6,393 bases of DNA from Actinomycetota bacterium (lineage in GTDB: Bacteria; Actinomycetota; Nitriliruptoria; Euzebyales; Egibacteraceae), in the NCBI GenBank assembly GCA_019347785.1, contig JAHWKQ010000134.1, positions 1 to 6,393 on the forward strand, read 5' to 3'. Below, one piece after another: positions 5,040 to 6,393 of this stretch (within the stretch, counting starts at the first letter, position 1; each line of letters begins with the position of its first letter). The notes below the pieces were generated by a model that was not told the DNA's origin, made no database searches, and saw nothing but the letters and a program-made list of their open reading frames with translations. Made by a program: the position numbers and the translations under genes.

Positions 5040-6393
5040 ATGACCGCGTCGCGCAGCGTCCCCCCGGGTGCGCCGCACGCCCGGCCGCGCCGCGCGGTGG
5101 CGCTCGTGGACGGCGAGCACTACCCGCAGGTGACCCGCGCCGCCCTGGCGGAGCTGGCCCAGGTGGGGACCAGCACGGTCGCGGCACTGTTCCTCGGCGG
5201 GACCGAGAAGGTCGCGCGCCACGGCGCCGAGGTCGACGTCGGGGTGCCGGCCACGTGGGCGCCGCCCGTGACCGCGCCTGACGGGGTCGTCGAGGCCGCG
5301 GCCCCCGTGCTGGACGGGCTGCTGCGGGAGCACCGCCCCGACGTCGTCGTCGACCTGTCCGACGAGCCCGTCCTCGACCAGCGCCAGCGGCTGCGCCTGG
5401 CCGCGCGCGTGCTGCTGGCCGGCGTCGCCTACGAGGGCGCGGACTTCCGGCTGTGGCCCCCGCCGCGCCCCCGCGTGGCCGCCCGCCCGACCGTCGCGGT
5501 GATCGGGACCGGCAAGCGCACCGGCAAGACGGCGGTCGCCGCGGAGCTGGCCCGTGCGCTCGGCCGCGCCGGCGTGACGCCCGTCATCGTGGCGATGGGC
5601 CGCGGGGGGCCTCCCCGCCCTGTCGTCGTGCCGGCGGGCGCCCGACTGGACGCCCGGGACCTGCTCGCCGTCGCCGACGCCGGCGGCCACGCCGCCAGCG
5701 ACTTCTACGAGGACGCGGTCACCACCGGTGTGGCGACGGTGGGCGCGCGCCGCTGCGGCGGGGGGCTGGCCGGCGCCGTCGCCTACTCCAACGTCGACCG
5801 GGCCGTGCGCCTGGCCGACGGGCTGCCCGGCGACGTGACCCTCCTGGAGGGCAGCGGGGCCGCCGTCCCCCCGGTCCACGCCGACGCCACGGCGCTGGTC
5901 GTGCCCGGGGACTGCGACCCGTCGCTGCTGTGCGACCAGCTTGGCCCGTATCGCGTATTGCTCGCCGACGAGGTCGTCGTTACAATGGGGGAACTCCCGC
6001 GCTCCTCCCCACACCAGGTGGCGAGTGTCGTGGGAGCCATCCGCAGCATCGCGCGGAACACCCCCGTCGCCCGGACCATTCTCCGTCCGCATCCGCTCGG
6101 TCCGGTCGCCGGGGCCAGGGTGTTCTTCGCGACGACCGCACCCCCCGCCGCCAGCCGGTCGCTCGCGGCCCACCTCGAGCGACGGCACGGCTGCCAGGTG
6201 GTGGCCTGGAGCAACGACCTGGCCGACCGCCCGGCGCTGAGGGTGGCGCTGGAGGCGGCCGGCGCGTTCGACGTGCTGCTGGTGGAGCTCAAGGCCGCGG
6301 CCGTGGACGTCGCGGTCCGCACGGCCGCCTCCCTGGGCGTGCGGGTGGTCTTCTGCGACAACCGCCCGGTCACCATTGACGAGGAGGACGACG
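5040..6393 (+). CDS. Cyclic 2,3-diphosphoglycerate synthetase-like P-loop protein (3' end cut by window)
   Basis: The frame runs open from ATG 5040 through the right edge (451 codons). The N-terminal part (about 20-140) begins with AVALVDGEHYPQVTRAAL, the 'VDGEHYP' signature I associate with cyclic 2,3-diphosphoglycerate synthetases. The middle carries a Walker A loop GTGKRTGKT (156-164), then VIVAMGRGGPP (182-192) and LLEGSGAAVPPVHAD (268-282). The C-terminal part ends VVFCDNRPVTIDEEDD and seems nearly complete, since the archaeal enzyme as I recall is roughly 460 residues. In Methanothermus fervidus the enzyme closes 2,3-diphosphoglycerate to its cyclic pyrophosphate with ATP; the role of bacterial homologues is not settled to my knowledge. 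It lies in an operon behind two phosphoesterases. Codons about 301-360 contain a cluster of rare A/T-containing codons overlapping a promoter-like sequence. Another P-loop ligase or kinase of the same superfamily is the main alternative. Confidence 0.78.
   Translation, partial: MTASRSVPPGAPHARPRRAVALVDGEHYPQVTRAALAELAQVGTSTVAALFLGGTEKVARHGAEVDVGVPATWAPPVTAPDGVVEAAAPVLDGLLREHRPDVVVDLSDEPVLDQRQRLRLAARVLLAGVAYEGADFRLWPPPRPRVAARPTVAVIGTGKRTGKTAVAAELARALGRAGVTPVIVAMGRGGPPRPVVVPAGARLDARDLLAVADAGGHAASDFYEDAVTTGVATVGARRCGGGLAGAVAYSNVDRAVRLADGLPGDVTLLEGSGAAVPPVHADATALVVPGDCDPSLLCDQLGPYRVLLADEVVVTMGELPRSSPHQVASVVGAIRSIARNTPVARTILRPHPLGPVAGARVFFATTAPPAASRSLAAHLERRHGCQVVAWSNDLADRPALRVALEAAGAFDVLLVELKAAAVDVAVRTAASLGVRVVFCDNRPVTIDEEDD
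5958..5986 (+). promoter_or_regulatory. Candidate intragenic promoter inside the synthetase-like gene
   Basis: TTGCTC (5958-5963) and TACAAT (5981-5986) are separated by exactly 17 bases, with five of six matches to the TATAAT consensus at -10. The predicted start is near 5993. The spacer contains a 6-2-6 inverted repeat, CGACGA-GG-TCGTCG (5966-5979). The surroundings are notably less GC-rich than the rest of the gene. It points toward genes beyond the right edge, or a C-terminal isoform from GTG 6018. Confidence 0.4.

Noticed and set aside
4046..5041. 331-codon minus-strand frame opposite the second phosphoesterase
   Set aside because: It is a mirror shadow of a codon-biased gene. A similar shadow appears opposite the first paralogue because the coding strands are homologous, which can mimic a conserved antisense gene pair.
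5941..6240. Small plus-strand frame of 99 codons just around the internal promoter
   Set aside because: It is out of frame with the synthetase-like gene, begins upstream of the predicted transcription start, and has a Pro/Arg/Ser-rich sequence with no recognisable features.

Overview
The window is very GC-rich with strong third-position G/C bias and tightly packed genes on both strands. This fits a high-GC actinobacterium; a deep-branching lineage is possible, but I cannot name a genus from the sequence alone. No RNA genes, CRISPR arrays or insertion sequences are visible, and no gene-free stretch exceeds about 60 bases.

Layout. (1) 2-202 (+): C-terminal end of a thioredoxin/AhpC-TSA-like protein cut by the left edge. 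(2) 222-755 (-): a DinB-fold protein of the DUF664/mycothiol-transferase-like type, convergent with (1). (3) 801-1904 and 1913-2803 (+): threonine synthase (thrC) and homoserine kinase (thrB), the last two steps of threonine synthesis, in reverse pathway order as an operon. The 45-bp gap between the DinB gene and thrC holds a -10-like hexamer for each direction, both placed for leaderless or near-leaderless transcripts. (4) 2816-3256 (-): a stand-alone cyclic-nucleotide-binding (CNB) domain protein, convergent with thrB; a 13-bp perfect stem-loop covers both stop codons. (5) 3315-4166 and 4163-5032 (+): tandem class III (CpdA-like) metallophosphoesterases with a 4-base ATGA overlap. The second has lost both residues of the first metal-binding motif (DxH to SxR). 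(6) 5040 to the right edge (+): a P-loop protein resembling cyclic 2,3-diphosphoglycerate synthetase, directly downstream with its own Shine-Dalgarno sequence and missing only its extreme C-terminus.

How the genes may work together. thrC and thrB are ordinary amino-acid biosynthesis. The more unusual part is 2816-6393: a CNB sensor without an output domain, divergent from an operon of an intact phosphodiesterase, a metal-site-degenerate paralogue and a cyclic-diphosphoglycerate-synthetase-like enzyme. The families are recognised from motifs; a shared small-molecule (cyclic nucleotide or cyclic phosphoglycerate) circuit is inference. A consensus-like promoter sits inside the last gene in a short island of AT-richer codons and may drive genes beyond the window.
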